From assembly GCF_026341515.1 (NCBI RefSeq), contig NZ_JAPEOK010000001.1, forward strand, positions 6,758,001 through 6,822,000: 64,000 bases of DNA. Direction: 5' to 3'. Below are positions 62,797 to 64,000 of this stretch, piece after piece (within the stretch, counting starts at the first letter, position 1; the number at the start of each line of letters is the position of its first letter). Made by a program: the position numbers and the translations under genes. The notes under the pieces were generated by a model. It saw only the letters and a list, made by a program, of their open reading frames with translations, had not been told where the DNA came from and did no database searches. The stretch comes from Streptomyces sp. NBC_00878 (GTDB lineage: Bacteria > Actinomycetota > Actinomycetes > Streptomycetales > Streptomycetaceae).

Positions 62797-63501
62797 GTGG
62801 AGATTGAGTTCGACTGGCGGGATGCGGCGCTCGGTACTCGTATCCGGGTGGCGTTGTGGCTCAGGGATGAAGTCGGTGAGGGCGGGACCTTCAAGAAGCA
62901 GACCCTTCGTGCCGCAATCCAAGGTGCTGAGCAGGTAGACCGGCGCATGCGAGACCTCAGGCCGGCTGGCTGGGAAATCAGGACCTATCGAGACAAGCCC
63001 AGCCTGCAGGCGGACGAGCTCTTCCTGGAGAAGGTCGGACTCCCGGTCTGGGAAAGAGAGCATCGCGCGGCAGGGCTGAGGCAGATCAGTGCCAAGACGC
63101 GACGCTTCGTTTTCGAGCGCGACGGCCACATGTGCCGGCGCTGCGGCGCGGCCGCAGGGGAGGCGTACCCGGATGATCCGGGTTCTCGGGCGCGGCTGAC
63201 CCTGGGGCATGTGAATCCGCATAAGTCCGGTGGCGGGGCGAATGCTGAAGAGCTGATCACTGAGTGCGCCCGCTGCAATGAGACCGTGAAGCACCTCACA
63301 GGCTCGCAGATGTCCCGTGAGCAAGTGTGGGACCGGATCAAGGAGTTGCCCGTCAAGCACAAGAAGGACTTGCTGGCGTGGATGGCCGTGGATGCCCGCC
63401 CGCTGAACGCTGCTGAGCGGGCGTGGGGCATGTACCGTCAGCTGCCCGCAGGGGTGCGTGATGGGGTAAGGCGGGACCTGGAGGCGCTGCTTGAGAGCTG
63501 A
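62797..63501 (+). CDS. HNH endonuclease with winged N-terminal domain (right paralogue)
   Basis: This 234-residue protein starts EIEFDWRDAALGTRIRVALW. Its N-terminal module (GTFKKQTLRAAIQGAEQVDRRMRDLRPAGWEI) matches the left paralogue. The HNH domain has RRCG, LGHVNPHKSGG, ELITECARCNET and intact His/Asn/His plus four zinc Cys. It is probably the restriction nuclease of the neighbouring methyltransferases. GTG 62797 follows GGAG by 9 nt; GTG 62788 is the alternative. Confidence 0.85.
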   Translation: MEIEFDWRDAALGTRIRVALWLRDEVGEGGTFKKQTLRAAIQGAEQVDRRMRDLRPAGWEIRTYRDKPSLQADELFLEKVGLPVWEREHRAAGLRQISAKTRRFVFERDGHMCRRCGAAAGEAYPDDPGSRARLTLGHVNPHKSGGGANAEELITECARCNETVKHLTGSQMSREQVWDRIKELPVKHKKDLLAWMAVDARPLNAAERAWGMYRQLPAGVRDGVRRDLEALLES

Positions 63502-63595
63502 CGCGTACTGGGAAAACTGCCCACAGGCGCAGCTCTCGGTGGCTCTGGATGCGACACTTGCGTGTCTGTAGCTAGTCACCACCAGGAGGCGTTCG

Positions 63596-64000
63596 ATGAG
63601 TTCCAGCGGCCAGCCGCTGACCTCCATTGAGATCTGCGCGGGTGCGGGAGGCCAGGCTGTCGGCCTTCATAACGCGGGATTCCGTCATCTCGCGCTTGTT
63701 GAGATTGATACGCATGCGGCCGCTACGCTGAAACTCAACGTGGCAGAGCGGAAGCTGTGGGGGGAAGAAGAGGCGAAAGGATGCCAGATCCTCTCCATGG
63801 ATGTGAAGGATTTTGAGCCCCCTTCAGATGGGGACCTCGCTCTACTTGCTGGCGGCGTGCCCTGCCCGCCATTCTCTGTCGCGGGTAGACAGTTGGGGAA
63901 AGATGATGAGCGTGATCTTTTCCCTGAAATGTTGAGACTCGTCAACCACCTCAAGCCTCGCGCAGTAATGATCGAAAACGTTGCTGGGCTTGTCAAGCCT
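63596..64000 (+). CDS. C5-cytosine DNA methyltransferase, N-terminal part
   Basis: The gene begins at 63596 with AGGAGG upstream and runs off the right end (135 codons seen). Motif I SIEICAGAGGQAVGLHNAG, motif IV GVPCPPFSVAGRQL and the ENVAGL motif are intact. It closely resembles the methyltransferase at 61594, with the same IC/LC-AGAGGQA and DDERDLFPE blocks. By eye it is clearly lower in GC than the core of this window, a sign of transfer. The HNH gene and the two methyltransferases form one probable restriction-modification cluster. Confidence 0.88.
   Translation, partial: MSSSGQPLTSIEICAGAGGQAVGLHNAGFRHLALVEIDTHAAATLKLNVAERKLWGEEEAKGCQILSMDVKDFEPPSDGDLALLAGGVPCPPFSVAGRQLGKDDERDLFPEMLRLVNHLKPRAVMIENVAGLVKP

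Overview
The window is very GC-rich, with strong G/C third-position bias, GTG starts and GGAGG ribosome binding sites. It carries a nag PTS with DasR-type operators and a CysO/CysM/Mec cysteine route. This is a Streptomyces chromosome. From memory and unchecked, the left ~45 kb follows the order of the S. coelicolor SCO29xx region (hpd through nagE2, rph, bcp and a penicillin-binding protein).

Conserved part (1 to ~45 kb): the hpd 3' end; a TPR protein; an FAD-linked oxidase; two RDD membrane proteins; a secreted M6 metalloprotease; NAD salvage (pncA, pncB); clpS with a DUF2017 gene; an amino-acid permease; the mec / cysO / cysM cluster, with a Cys-containing leader peptide ahead of cysO; an MBL-fold hydrolase; nagE2 and nagF, divergent around dre operators; rph, a lipoprotein gene and rdgB; and tRNA-Leu(UAG). 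Two tandem HNH genes next to the tRNA look like a small insertion. After them come bcp, a DUF3618 protein, a GroES-like protein, an SMR exporter preceded by a guanidine-III-like riboswitch, a bifunctional PBP, an IS630 element, an ABC-2 exporter operon, lipases/esterases, a PucR-type and a GlxA-type regulator, and small membrane proteins.

Transition zone (~43 to 56 kb): a truncated sigma factor fused to a PASTA-like tail, coding debris, a 23-bp tandem array at the 3' end of an AraC-type gene, a secreted peptidoglycan-binding protein, and a DUF5937/HTH regulator followed by a gene split by a fresh IS1380 copy (intact CTAG duplication). A Nudix pseudogene and DUF397 and regulator remnants follow. 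Then come XRE(DUF5753)/DUF397 and HATPase genes of the type Streptomyces carries in many copies.

Right end (~56.9 to 64 kb): an accessory island, by eye less GC-rich, that looks like a DNA modification/defence system. One strand carries an HNH-like protein, a ParB-fold protein, an SNF2-type helicase and a DUF3883 putative nuclease; the last three overlap and look co-translated. A convergent C5-cytosine methyltransferase overlaps the DUF3883 gene. A 38-bp palindrome separates it from a divergent HNH nuclease, followed by a second cytosine methyltransferase cut by the window end. The HNH-like protein at the left edge and the HNH nuclease at the right appear to be paralogues, and the left copy lacks the catalytic HNH residues. 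I do not recognise this exact combination as a named system.
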